NCBI GenBank assembly: GCA_029077775.1 | Contig: JAQNCU010000040.1 | Coordinates: forward strand, 1 to 12,890 | Reading direction: 5' to 3' | DNA: 12,890 bases | Source of the DNA: Acidocella sp. | GTDB lineage: Bacteria > Pseudomonadota > Alphaproteobacteria > Acetobacterales > Acetobacteraceae | Shown here: piece by piece, positions 1 through 7,487 of the stretch | Layout: each line of letters begins with the position of its first letter | Numbering within the stretch: position 1 is the first letter of the stretch | Notes under the pieces: generated by a model | Database searches by the model: none | What the model was told of the DNA's origin: nothing | Seen by the model: only the letters and a program-made list of their open reading frames with translations | Position numbers and translations under genes: made by a program

Positions 1-35
1 GCCGCATGAAGGTGTCCGACATTGAACTTGCATGA
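1..35 (+). CDS. 3' end of an unknown upstream gene, probable antitoxin partner
   Basis: Reading frame 3 is open from the window edge and ends RMKVSDIELA-stop, with its TGA at 33-35. The stop overlaps the ATG (32-34) of the next gene as ATGA, which suggests a translationally coupled pair. PIN-like DUF5615 toxin genes usually follow a small antitoxin gene, often of DUF433 type, so an antitoxin is the natural guess. Ten residues are too few to assign a family. Confidence 0.4.
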   Translation, partial: RMKVSDIELA

Positions 36-409
36 GGTTTTTGATCGACGAATGCTTGCCGCCCGCCTTGACGCTCATTGCTAATCAGGAAGGTCATGAA
101 GCTAAGCACGTCGTACATATCGGGAAGGCCGGATGGTCAGACCAAAATGTTGTGCGCCTTGCCACAGAAGGTGATTTTATTGTCGTCACCAATAATGCCA
201 GCGATTTTCGTAAATTATACGCAGCTCAGCCCCTTCATGCCGGTCTAATTATTCTTCTGCCAAATGCCGGGCGTGAAGTTCATATGCGGCTCTTCAAATA
301 TGCCCTGGAGCTGCTCGCTAAGAAGGGCGAGCCGATCAATCAGGTTCTTGAAATGGGATTTGACGGTCAGGACATGACATTCACTCTTTATAACCTTCCC
401 AAAATCTAG
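32..409 (+). CDS. DUF5615-type PIN-like protein, probable toxin
   Basis: This 125-aa protein has the layout of DUF5615 (Mut7-C/PIN-like) proteins, which are predicted Mg-dependent RNases usually found as the toxin half of toxin-antitoxin pairs. The N-terminus MRFLIDECLPPAL carries the first acidic cluster (D6, E7) on the first beta strand. The central FIVVTNNASDFRKLY (residues 49-63) is the conserved T-N-x-x-DF segment with D58. The length fits the family. The start is fixed by the 4-base overlap with the stop of the preceding gene, which points to coupled translation with a probable antitoxin. On plasmids such pairs often act in maintenance. Toxicity and RNase activity are inferred from the family; the protein could also be a degenerate PIN domain without activity. 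Confidence 0.75.
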   Translation: MRFLIDECLPPALTLIANQEGHEAKHVVHIGKAGWSDQNVVRLATEGDFIVVTNNASDFRKLYAAQPLHAGLIILLPNAGREVHMRLFKYALELLAKKGEPINQVLEMGFDGQDMTFTLYNLPKI

Positions 410-446
410 CAGCTAGAATTATAGCAACTAGATTATAGCGACGATA
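407..446 (+). repeat. short AT-rich tandem repeats
   Basis: Beginning in the stop codon of the PIN-like gene, two near-identical units of 14-15 bp follow each other, TAGCAGCTAGAATTA (407-421) and TAGCAACTAGATTA (422-435). A decayed third copy, TAGCGACGATA, occupies 436-446. The tract is AT-rich in a GC-rich surrounding. It could be a protein-binding site or replication slippage; nothing else identifies it. Confidence 0.5.
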
Positions 447-752
447 TGAACGTGTCCCCGCAATGCGGGGCCGGGCTTTAGACTTCGCCCCGTGCCGCCT
501 GGCGTCACGGCCCTTCGGGTAACAATCCCTCACGTGAGTCGTATGGCCGTAGACGCGGCCTTGTTTGCTAAGGGCGCCGCCCTTGCGCGCTACAAGGGCC
601 TTCCACCCAAAACGACAGACGAAATTGCCGAAGGCGTCAATTTCGTTGCGTTTCGGGTCCCTGCGAAGGCCCTTTCCGCTTGCTACCCCGGTCTCGCCGA
701 CGGGCAGAGGTGCAGCGCGCTGCACCTCATGACCAAGCGAGAAAGGACAACC
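410..752 (+). promoter_or_regulatory. gene-free leader with hairpins, upstream of DUF6876-like gene
   Basis: This stretch probably holds the promoter and leader of the gene at 753. It contains a perfect hairpin (CCCCGC 456-461, loop AAT, GCGGGG 465-470) followed by CCGGGCTTT, which could terminate transcription from the PIN module. It also contains a 10-bp palindrome CTCACGTGAG (529-538) and the 22-bp palindrome at 707-728. The downstream reading frame stays open back to 450, with a possible GTG start at 492 that would add 87 residues. I saw no ribosome binding site there and favour regulatory DNA, though the codon-like base pattern leaves a longer protein possible. Confidence 0.4.
707..728. 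promoter_or_regulatory. 22-bp perfect palindrome, operator or hairpin
   Basis: Two 11-bp arms, GAGGTGCAGCG and CGCTGCACCTC, meet without a spacer and match perfectly. The site lies 24 bp before the ATG at 753. It suits a dimeric repressor site, or a hairpin in the mRNA leader just ahead of the ribosome binding site. Confidence 0.5.
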
Positions 753-1118
753 ATGACGGCCAAAACCTTTAATCCCGCCACCTTGCGGCAATTCACCGGC
801 ACCGAGACTGTGTATCGGCACGGCTTGGCGCGCGGAATCCTCTACACCGATGGGGCAAAATATGTTGCCGAGAGTGCCGGAGCGTACTGGCTGCTCGATG
901 AAATTGCTTTTGCACAGAAGGGGCGGCGCGCTGTCGCGGCCGAGGAGTTTCAGGTTTGGAAATTGGTCGTGAATGCTGACGGGACGGGCCGCCTCACTTG
1001 CGAGGATGGCAACGGCCGCGCCGTTTTCACCAAGCGCCTGGCCTACACGGATTTTCCGCCGGAAGGCGTTGAACTGTATTTCGTGAACAGCACCATCCTC
1101 TTGCCTTTTGAATACTGA
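753..1118 (+). CDS. DUF6876-like plasmid protein of unknown function
   Basis: This 121-aa protein starts MTAKTFNPATLRQFTGTETV and resembles DUF6876 proteins, which are common on proteobacterial plasmids and have no known function. Shared features are the opening 'L-x-Q-F-T-G-T-E-x-x-Y/W-R' segment, the tract GAYWLLDEIA near residues 42-51, the segment FQVWKLVV, and an end that describes a small alpha/beta protein. The ATG at 753 is chosen because AGAAAGGA (740-747) lies at proper distance. An in-frame ATG at 729 and a GTG at 492 exist but lack a good ribosome binding site. There is no signal peptide or membrane segment. The gene is convergent with traG, with a strong hairpin between them. The family assignment is from memory of the sequence pattern. 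Confidence 0.65.
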   Translation: MTAKTFNPATLRQFTGTETVYRHGLARGILYTDGAKYVAESAGAYWLLDEIAFAQKGRRAVAAEEFQVWKLVVNADGTGRLTCEDGNGRAVFTKRLAYTDFPPEGVELYFVNSTILLPFEY

Positions 1119-1153
1119 CGATTTCCTTGTTTAAATATCCCGGAGGGGGTCAC

Positions 1154-1176
1154 AGGGGGAGGCAGAGCCTCCCCCT
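1154..1176. terminator. strong hairpin between convergent genes
   Basis: Perfect 10-bp arms AGGGGGAGGC (1154-1163) and GCCTCCCCCT (1167-1176) enclose a 3-base loop. The hairpin sits between the ends of the DUF6876-like gene (+) and traG (-), where a bidirectional terminator is expected. Neither side has a proper T-run, so termination may be partial or may depend on other factors. Confidence 0.6.
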
Positions 1177-1221
1177 TCCAGGCGCCCCCCAGGCCGGGCG
1201 GTTGGGGGCAGGGCAGGGGCC

Positions 1222-2874
1222 TCATGCCCGGTCGTATAGGCGGGCAAATTCGGCATCGGCATAGTAGCGCAGCTTGCGCGCCAGGATGGGGCGTTTCCCG
1301 GCTGGGAAGAGGAGCGCGCGGCTTTCCGGCAGGTTGCGGACCTCATCGGGGGTGAGCAGCGGCCGGCCGGTATGTTGCTCGCTATAGGACAGGCCGGATT
1401 CCCGGCTATCCAGGGCGCGGGATGCGGTTTCAAACACGATGGTTTCCTGGCCGAGCAGATCGGAGACCAGGCGGGCGCTTTCATGATCGTTGACCCCGAA
1501 GACCTGGAGCATTCCGGCGTTGCTCAGGAAGGTGCCGGCGCGCTGGCCATAGGTGGCGCGGAGCTGGTGGACATCCTGGAGGATGGGCCAGAGCTGGACG
1601 CCATAGCCCGCCATCAATCCCATGGCGCGCTCGATGGGGGCGAGGTGCCCCAGGGCCGCGAATTCATCCAGCAGGAAGAGCACCGGCGCCGCCGGCCTGG
1701 CCGGTGTCCGCGCCATGTCCTGGAGGCTTTGCGTCAGCATCAGGCGGAGCCACCTTGCATAGGTGGCGAGGCGATCCGGCGGCAGTACGAGGAACACCGT
1801 CGCTAGGCCCGATTTGAGATCGGCGAAGCTAAAATCGGACCTGCCCAACACCGAGGTCATGCGCGGGCTATCCAGGAAATGCGTATGGCGCTGGGCGGTG
1901 GAGAGCACGCCAGCGGCCTCGGCATCGGACTTGCCCCGGTGCCGGTTCGCGGCCCGCGCGATGAGATTGCCGGCCGCCGCAGTGCCCTGCATCCGGGTTA
2001 GTAGCGCCTTAAAATCCTCCGGCGCGCCGGTGAGCAGATCGCGCAGCGTGGCGAGCGTGCGCCGTTCTGGCGGTTCCTCGGCGATGACGTAGAGGATGAT
2101 GCCCGCGATGAGCGCCTTGGCTTCCTCGTTCCAATGCGCCTCGCCGCCCTCGTTCGGGGTGTCATAAACCAGGGCGTCGGCGAGGCTGGCGGCGTCCTCC
2201 GCGACATCCAGACTTGCCGCATCAAGAGCGGCGAGGGGATTGAACGCGGCCGAGGGCCGGCCGGTGACGCCGAAGGGGTCGAGGACGTGCAGCGGGCCGA
2301 GCTGTTTGCGGGCGCGGCCCGCGATTCTGGCGTTCTCGCCCTTGGGGTCGATGCACACCACGGCGCGGCGCGCGGTGAGAAGGTTCGGGATGATGGTGCC
2401 CACACCTTTGCCGCTGCGCGTGGGGGCGATGGTCAGCAGATGCGCCGGTCCGGCGTAACGGAGCAGCTTGCCGGTTTTAACATCGCGGCCGACGAGCAGG
2501 CCGGTAGCACTTTGCGCCAGGCGTGCCGTCTCTTGTTTGGTGGCGAACCTGGCCGAGCCGTGCGTGTCGCTTTCCTTATCGCCGAAGTGGCGGAGCAGGG
2601 GCGCGGTAAGCCAGCGCCAGCCGAGCGCCGCGGTGATGACGAACATAAAAACATCGATGATGAGCTGGGCCGGAAAATTCCGCTGCAAGTGGAAGATGGC
2701 GGCGAACAGCTCGATCACGTCATAGGTCACGAAAAAAATGACCACGAAGATGAACAGCAGCTTGGCGATGTAGCCCCCGGCCGTCAGCGGACTCCACAAT
2801 ATGGCGAGGAAGGTGGAGAGGGGATCGCGCACGGCCGCCACCAGCATATTGCGGAAGGCGCGCAAGACTCGCAC
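1222..2874 (-). CDS. traG: TraG/VirD4-type conjugation coupling protein (T4CP)
   Basis: This 550-aa inner-membrane ATPase is the coupling protein, which hands the relaxase-DNA complex to the type IV secretion channel. The N-terminus has two membrane segments, about residues 36-60 and 70-92, as in VirD4/TraG. The Walker A region IAPTRSGKGVGT lies at about 149-160 and the Walker B VLFLLDEFAALGH at 398-410. The VirD4 features 'GSARFAT' (106-112), 'CIDPKGEN' (174-181) and 'WPILQDVHQL' (429-438) are all present. The start is a GTG at 2874, since an in-frame stop lies just upstream and AGGGG sits at good spacing; a later ATG (codon 10) lacks a ribosome binding site. It is at the short end for the family (Ti TraG is about 640 aa), but the core domains look complete. 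It lies 32 bp after traD in a leftward operon, away from the oriT region. Confidence 0.93.
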   Translation of the reverse strand: MRVLRAFRNMLVAAVRDPLSTFLAILWSPLTAGGYIAKLLFIFVVIFFVTYDVIELFAAIFHLQRNFPAQLIIDVFMFVITAALGWRWLTAPLLRHFGDKESDTHGSARFATKQETARLAQSATGLLVGRDVKTGKLLRYAGPAHLLTIAPTRSGKGVGTIIPNLLTARRAVVCIDPKGENARIAGRARKQLGPLHVLDPFGVTGRPSAAFNPLAALDAASLDVAEDAASLADALVYDTPNEGGEAHWNEEAKALIAGIILYVIAEEPPERRTLATLRDLLTGAPEDFKALLTRMQGTAAAGNLIARAANRHRGKSDAEAAGVLSTAQRHTHFLDSPRMTSVLGRSDFSFADLKSGLATVFLVLPPDRLATYARWLRLMLTQSLQDMARTPARPAAPVLFLLDEFAALGHLAPIERAMGLMAGYGVQLWPILQDVHQLRATYGQRAGTFLSNAGMLQVFGVNDHESARLVSDLLGQETIVFETASRALDSRESGLSYSEQHTGRPLLTPDEVRNLPESRALLFPAGKRPILARKLRYYADAEFARLYDRA

Positions 2875-2906
2875 GGCTTAGCCCCTGGCACGTCTCTTTC
2901 TCATCG

Positions 2907-3275
2907 TCATGTCCCAGCCTCCCGGCCGGCCAGGAGATCGGTTTGACCCGCGCCACCGGTGCCGGGCGATCCAGAGCCGTTGAGGGCAGGGGAGGAGGCG
3001 CTGGACACCGCGCCGTTTGGCGTCGATTTCAGCAGATCGTCGAACAGGGCTTTATCGTCCGGCCGTTTGAGATAGCCGGGCAGGGTGGTGCGCAGCCAGG
3101 CCAACAGCGGCTTATCGGCCTCATGCCCATTGTCGATTTTTTCCAGCACCAGCGCGCCCAGCAGGATTTTCCGCCGCGTATCCTTGGCGCGTTCCTGCTT
3201 GATGAGCCTGGCCTGGAGCGCCTTGCGCTGTGAATCGAGTTGCGAAAGCCGTTCCTCGATGGATTTTTGCGCCAT
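2907..3275 (-). CDS. traD: TraD-like conjugal transfer accessory protein
   Basis: This small (122 aa) protein matches the rhizobial TraD family, which is unrelated to the F-plasmid TraD coupling ATPase. Residues 5-35 form a charged helix likely to coil (IEERLSQLDSQRKALQARL), followed by the family's most constant stretch, DTRRKILLGALVLEK (32-46). A helical middle part (55-84) follows, then a low-complexity Ser/Gly/Pro tail (85-122). These proteins are encoded next to the coupling protein and opposite the relaxase and are thought to assist the relaxosome; the exact role is unclear. The ATG at 3275 is preceded by GAGAGGA at good distance. It is the first gene of the leftward traD-traG operon, and its promoter must lie in the oriT intergenic region, so relaxosome binding there could also regulate it. 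Confidence 0.8.
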   Translation of the reverse strand: MAQKSIEERLSQLDSQRKALQARLIKQERAKDTRRKILLGALVLEKIDNGHEADKPLLAWLRTTLPGYLKRPDDKALFDDLLKSTPNGAVSSASSPALNGSGSPGTGGAGQTDLLAGREAGT

Positions 3276-3625
3276 GTGTCGGTCCTCTCTTTGTGTCGTG
3301 TCATGGCTCTTCGCGGCCTTCTCTAACCACCACTTTATGCGCTGATCCTTTGCCTGTTATCCGCGCCTTGACCGAATTTTTTGTAATTCGTTGCGTATTC
3401 ACATCTAAATATATTTTCCCTGGATTTGGCTTGTGGTTCTGGTAGTCATCCGTTGCCAGATTGCGTCTGATCCTGCCTCGTTTGTGGCGGCTAAAGTAAG
3501 TTAAGTGCGCACTTACGAGTTGCTGCGCAACTCAGTGGGGTTTAGAAGAAGAAGACGAAGATCGGGGCGCCGGCAGCATAGCCCCGGAACCAGAAGCAGC
3601 ACAGCCAGAGGATGGTGCGGCGGGC
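3276..3625. other. divergent intergenic region with oriT and tra promoters
   Basis: These 350 bp separate the divergent traD-traG and traA operons, which is where Ti-type plasmids keep oriT. The left half (about 3340-3440) is locally AT-rich, with TTTTTTGTAATTC and TAAATATATTTTCC, as expected for promoters and DNA melting. The right half holds the oriT candidate at 3502-3533 and a second inverted repeat, CGGGGC (3563-3568) with GCCCCG (3581-3586). A purine-rich GAAGAAGAAGACGAAGA run lies at 3546-3562. No gene was seen in it. Confidence 0.6.
3502..3533 (-). other. oriT: candidate origin of transfer (oriT) with MOBQ-like nic core
   Basis: Read on the minus strand, an inverted repeat (GAGTTGC, loop GCA, GCAACTC; 3533-3517) is followed at once by GTAAGTGCGCACTTA (3516-3502). 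In RSF1010 and other MOBQ plasmids the relaxase nicks in TAAGTGCGCCCT directly after such an inverted repeat, so both order and core sequence agree. The core here is itself a perfect 14-bp palindrome, TAAGTGCGCACTTA, so the + strand also carries a TAAGTGCGC. The expected nick is near the GCGC on the minus strand, around 3506-3509. The neighbouring gene encodes a relaxase of the same broad class. The exact nick position is inferred. Confidence 0.7.
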
Positions 3626-6600
3626 ATGGCGATCTACCATCTCAGTATGAAACCGATGTCGCGGTCATCGGGGCGTAGCGCGGTTGCCGCCATCGCCTAT
3701 CGCGCGGCCGAGAAGCTGACGAATGACCGCGATGGCATCGAACATGATTTTACCCGGCGCCAGGGCGTTGAGCACGCCGAAATCGTGCTGCCCGATGGCA
3801 TCGCCGCCGGCGCCGATTGGGCGCGGGAGCGGTCCGCGTTGTGGAACGCGGCGGAGCGGGCCGAGGCGCGCAAGGATGCGCGGGTGGCCCGCGAGATCGA
3901 AGTGGCGTTGCCGCACGAGCTGACGGCCGGGCAGCGGCTGGAGCTGACGCGGGAATTTTCACGGAGCCTGGCCGACCGGTATGGGGTGGCGGTGGATTTT
4001 GCGATCCATAGCCCGCACGGTCACACCGACATCCGCAACCACCACGCCCACATCATGCTGACCACCCGCAAGGTGGGCGAGTGGGGCCTTGGCGAAAAAT
4101 CCGAGCTTGAGCTGGAGAACAAGAAGCTGGCGGCGCTGGGGCTGCCGACGACGCATGAGCAGTTGCGCGACATGCGGATTGCCTGGGAGCAGCGGAGCAA
4201 TACGCATTTGGCGCGCGCCGGTTTGGATTTGAGGATCGATCACCGCAGCCACCAGGAGCGCGGGCTGGAGCTGGAGCCGACCCAGCATATGGGCGTGCAC
4301 GCCACCCAGATGGAACGCCGGCACAAGCCGGTGTCGCGGGTGCGGATCGACGAGGACGCGACGCGGCGCAATGCCGCGATCATCCGGGAGAAGCCCGAGC
4401 AGGTGCTGACCCTGATTACCAACGAGAAGAGCGTGTTCGACCGGCAGGACGTGGCCCGCGCGCTGCACCGCTATGTCGGCGAGGCCGAGCCGTTCCAGAA
4501 CGCGCTTGCCCAGGTGATGGCCTCGCCGGTGCTGGTGCAGTTGCAAGCCGAGCAGCGCGACGAATCCGGCCGCGTGGTGGAGTCCGCGCGATATTCGACG
4601 CGGGAAATGGTGAACATTGAGCGCGACATGGCGGTGAGCGCCGAGCGCATGGAGGCGAAGCGGGATTATGCCGTGTCGCCGCGCCATGTGGCGGCGGCGG
4701 CCGAGCGGCAGGATACCACCATCCAGCGTCAGGGGGGCAAGGGGCTGGAGGCCGAGCAGCGCCTGGCCATCGAACACGTCACCGGGCCGGAGCGCATCGC
4801 CGTGGTTGTCGGCATGGCAGGGGCGGGCAAGAGCACGATGCTGATGTCCGCCCGCGAAGCCTGGCAGGCACAAGGCTATCGCGTTCATGGCGCCGCCCTT
4901 GCGGGCAAGGCGGCCGAGGGGCTGGAGGAATCATCCGGCATTGCCTCCCGCACGCTGGCATCATGGGAGCGGGGATGGGAGCGCGGTTTTGATAAACTCG
5001 GGCCGCGCGATGTGTTCGTGATCGACGAGGCGGGCATGGTGGGGTCGAACCAGTTGTCCCGCTTCATCACCGAGGCCGACGAGGCGGGCGCTAAAATCGT
5101 GCTGGTGGGGGACCCCGAGCAGTTGCAGCCCATCGGCGCGGGCGCGGCGTTCCGCGCCGTGGCCGAGCGCGTCGGCATGGTGGAGCTGGAAGGGATTCGT
5201 CGGCAACGGGAGGACTGGCAGCGCGCCGCCTCCATCGCGTTCGGCCGGCACCGGACCGGGGAGGGCCTGGCCGCGTATGCGGCGCGCGATGCCATCCGCT
5301 TCGAGGGCGACACCGAGCTGGCGCGGAGCGCCATCGTGCGGGACGTGATGGGGGATCGTGACGCGCGCCCCGATGGTTCGCGCCTGGTGCTGGCGCACCG
5401 GCGCGTGGATGTCGCGGCGTTGAATGACGCCATCCGCGATGCCCGGCAGGAGCGTGGCGAGCTGACCGGCGAGCTGGTCTATCAGACCAGCGAAGGGGCG
5501 CGCGCGTTCGCGCCGGGCGACCGCTTGCTGTTCCGGGAGAACAACCGGGAGCTTGGCGTCAAAAACGGCATGTTGGGGACGGTTGAGCGAGCCGAGGAAG
5601 ACCGGCTCACCGTCAGGCTGGACTCCGCCAAGGGGCCGGGCCTTGGGCGCGCCGTGGAGGTATCGACGGCCGATTATGCGGCGGTCGATCATGGCTACGC
5701 CACGACCATCCACAAAGCCCAGGGCGCGACGGTGGACCGGGCCTATGTGCTCGCCTCTAAATCCATGGACCGGCATCTGACTTATGTGGCGATGACCCGG
5801 CACCGGGACGGGGTGGCGCTGTATGTCGGACGGGACGAGTTCAGCGATATTGATTCCCTCGCCGGGCGGCTATCGCGGGCGCAGCTCAAGGAGACGACGC
5901 TGGATTACGACCAGGCCGCGGGCGTTCGGGCCGAGGCCGCGCGGGAGATTTACGCGCAGCGGCGCGGCATGGACCACGCCCCCGAGAGCGAGATCATCAT
6001 CCCGCCGGCGATGCGCGCGCGCCAGGCGCCGGAGCGTGTGACGCCCCAGCAGGAGCAGGACCGGGTGCTGCCGGCACAAAAGCGCGGCATGTTCGACGGC
6101 CTGAAACTTGGCGGAGGCCGGGGCGGGCCGGAGGCCGAGCGTCCGGCGCCGGCGAAGGCGGCCGATACGCTGCACCAGGCGGTGGATCGCTACGCGCGCG
6201 CCTATGATGACGCGGCGCGGATGCGGGCGCAGAACCTGCCCATCCTGGACCATCAGCGTCTCGCGTTGCGGGACGCCGGGCAAAAGCTGGATGCGGTGCG
6301 GTCCGGCGCCCATGCCGACCTGAAAAACGCGGTGGAGCATAACCCGGACGTGGCGAAGGCGCTGCGCACCATGCAGGGCCAGCCGCGCGCCGCGTTGCTG
6401 GTTTCCGGCATCCGGCAGGAGGAGCGGATACGGCAGGACCCCAACCTACAAGCCGAGCGGCTGGTCAAAGTCTGGAACGGGCTGGAGGCCGAGCACCGGC
6501 GTCTGAAAGGCTGGGAGCACGATGAGGCCCGCGGCAAGCTGGAAACCCGCATGAAGGCGTTTGTCGCCGACCTGAAACGCGATCCGCAGCTCGAATCCAT

Positions 6601-6733
6601 TTTGCGGAACCGCCAGCAGGAGCTTGGCATCAAATCCGGCTCCCGGCTCGACGAGGTGATGCGCGAGCGCGATATCGACCGCGCCATGACGCAAAGCATC
6701 CGGCAGACACGGGGGCTTGGCCTCTCCATGTAA
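3626..6733 (+). CDS. traA: TraA-type conjugative relaxase with helicase domain
   Basis: This 1035-aa protein resembles Ti-plasmid TraA. It cuts one strand at oriT, stays bound to the 5' end and unwinds the DNA for transfer. The relaxase domain (1 to about 240) starts with the family hallmark MAIYHLSMKPMSRSSGRSAV. Y25 in AAIAYRAAEKL is the likely nicking tyrosine, and HGHTDIRNHHAHIMLTTR (131-148) supplies the metal-binding histidines H133, H140 and H142. A RecD/TraI-like helicase follows, with Walker A GMAGAGKST (396-404), Walker B VFVIDEAGMV (463-472), GDPEQLQPIGAG (495-506), YATTIHKAQGAT (691-702) and YVAMTRHRDGVALYVGR (720-736). The last 300 residues are helical and charged. Length is close to the usual 1,000-1,100 aa and there is no break. 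The ATG at 3626 gives the canonical N-terminus. The gene is divergent from traD across oriT and followed 18 bp later by the DUF6118-type gene. Confidence 0.95.
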   Translation: MAIYHLSMKPMSRSSGRSAVAAIAYRAAEKLTNDRDGIEHDFTRRQGVEHAEIVLPDGIAAGADWARERSALWNAAERAEARKDARVAREIEVALPHELTAGQRLELTREFSRSLADRYGVAVDFAIHSPHGHTDIRNHHAHIMLTTRKVGEWGLGEKSELELENKKLAALGLPTTHEQLRDMRIAWEQRSNTHLARAGLDLRIDHRSHQERGLELEPTQHMGVHATQMERRHKPVSRVRIDEDATRRNAAIIREKPEQVLTLITNEKSVFDRQDVARALHRYVGEAEPFQNALAQVMASPVLVQLQAEQRDESGRVVESARYSTREMVNIERDMAVSAERMEAKRDYAVSPRHVAAAAERQDTTIQRQGGKGLEAEQRLAIEHVTGPERIAVVVGMAGAGKSTMLMSAREAWQAQGYRVHGAALAGKAAEGLEESSGIASRTLASWERGWERGFDKLGPRDVFVIDEAGMVGSNQLSRFITEADEAGAKIVLVGDPEQLQPIGAGAAFRAVAERVGMVELEGIRRQREDWQRAASIAFGRHRTGEGLAAYAARDAIRFEGDTELARSAIVRDVMGDRDARPDGSRLVLAHRRVDVAALNDAIRDARQERGELTGELVYQTSEGARAFAPGDRLLFRENNRELGVKNGMLGTVERAEEDRLTVRLDSAKGPGLGRAVEVSTADYAAVDHGYATTIHKAQGATVDRAYVLASKSMDRHLTYVAMTRHRDGVALYVGRDEFSDIDSLAGRLSRAQLKETTLDYDQAAGVRAEAAREIYAQRRGMDHAPESEIIIPPAMRARQAPERVTPQQEQDRVLPAQKRGMFDGLKLGGGRGGPEAERPAPAKAADTLHQAVDRYARAYDDAARMRAQNLPILDHQRLALRDAGQKLDAVRSGAHADLKNAVEHNPDVAKALRTMQGQPRAALLVSGIRQEERIRQDPNLQAERLVKVWNGLEAEHRRLKGWEHDEARGKLETRMKAFVADLKRDPQLESILRNRQQELGIKSGSRLDEVMRERDIDRAMTQSIRQTRGLGLSM

Positions 6734-6751
6734 GGCCCGAAGGAGGGACCC

Positions 6752-7432
6752 ATGGAGGAAGACTACGACCACGACGGCGTCGGCGCACCCACGGAGGGCG
6801 ATCCGGCGCAGGCATTCGAGGCCCTACGGGCAGAGGTGGCGGCGCTGCGCCAGGCCATCGAGGCGGCAGCCGAGCGCCAGGCGCCGGATTACAGCCCGGA
6901 CCTTGGGCGCATCACCCAGGCGATGAACGGCGTGATCGAGGGGCTGGAGGCCATCGAGGCGCATCCGGCCTTGCGGATGACGCCGGACCAGTTCGGCCAG
7001 GCCATGACGCGGAACGGCCGGGAGCTGATGAACGAGGTAGCGCAGAAATACGACCGCGCCCGGCAGGATGCCGAGCGCGAGCGCCACCAGCTCGCCGGCA
7101 TGATCGGGACGTTGCGGGGGAAGCGGGATCAGGTGTTTTGGCTGGCGGCGGTTTTTGTTGGCACATTTGTCTTTACCCTGTTTGCATCCCCGGTTTTGTT
7201 GGGGGAGTTGCCTTTTGGGTGGAACACCAACGCGGCGGCGACGGTTATGCAGGCTGACCGCTGGGATGCGGGGAGCGCGCTCATGCAGGCCGCCAGCCCC
7301 CAGGGGTGGCAGAACTTGGTCGCGGCATCCAATCTGGTGCGGGCCAATCAGGACGCACTTGCCTCTTGCCAGCAGGCAGCACTCAGTGACGAGAAAGCCA
7401 AACGATGTGTAATTGCTGTAAGCCCACCATAG
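6752..7432 (+). CDS. DUF6118-type membrane-anchored protein linked to traA
   Basis: This 226-aa protein fits DUF6118, a family of unknown function often found directly after traA in alphaproteobacteria. The N-terminal half (about 1-125) is cytoplasmic and helical. It has an acidic start, a likely coiled coil at 20-42 (AFEALRAEVAALRQAIEAAA) and a conserved-looking stretch at 50-100. One membrane segment spans about 127-151 (VFWLAAVFVGTFVFTLFASPVLL). A small periplasmic tail of about 75 residues follows, with two cysteines (C206, C219) that could form a disulphide. A strong ribosome binding site, GAAGGAGG, precedes the ATG, and only 18 bp separate it from traA, so the two are co-transcribed. 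A role at the membrane during transfer is plausible but unproven. It is the last gene with GC-rich codon use before the composition change. Confidence 0.75.
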   Translation: MEEDYDHDGVGAPTEGDPAQAFEALRAEVAALRQAIEAAAERQAPDYSPDLGRITQAMNGVIEGLEAIEAHPALRMTPDQFGQAMTRNGRELMNEVAQKYDRARQDAERERHQLAGMIGTLRGKRDQVFWLAAVFVGTFVFTLFASPVLLGELPFGWNTNAAATVMQADRWDAGSALMQAASPQGWQNLVAASNLVRANQDALASCQQAALSDEKAKRCVIAVSPP

Positions 7433-7487
7433 TGGTTGTTAGGATCCTTCGCAGCAAAGAAGCGGATTCCCAGCTATCCATAGTGGT
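7427..7487 (+). repeat. 10-bp direct repeat at the composition boundary
   Basis: CCATAGTGGT occurs at 7427-7436, overlapping the stop codon of the DUF6118-type gene, and again at 7478-7487. The starts are 51 bp apart. The first copy, with its preceding A, forms the small inverted repeat ACCA-TAG-TGGT. It lies where GC-rich plasmid DNA changes to AT-rich DNA. It may be a trace of insertion or simply chance. Confidence 0.35.

Noticed and set aside
381..821. 146-aa minus-strand frame over the leader of the DUF6876-like gene
   Set aside because: No recognisable family or start signal; low-complexity basic product typical of a non-coding frame.
2134..2946. Long + strand frame opposite traG
   Set aside because: Shadow of traG, whose Walker motifs and membrane segments are intact on the minus strand.
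3959..4888. Long antisense frame within traA (309 codons), and a similar one at 4961-5803
   Set aside because: GC-rich codon use in traA keeps the opposite strand free of stops; the products are His/Arg/Leu-rich shadows with no family resemblance.
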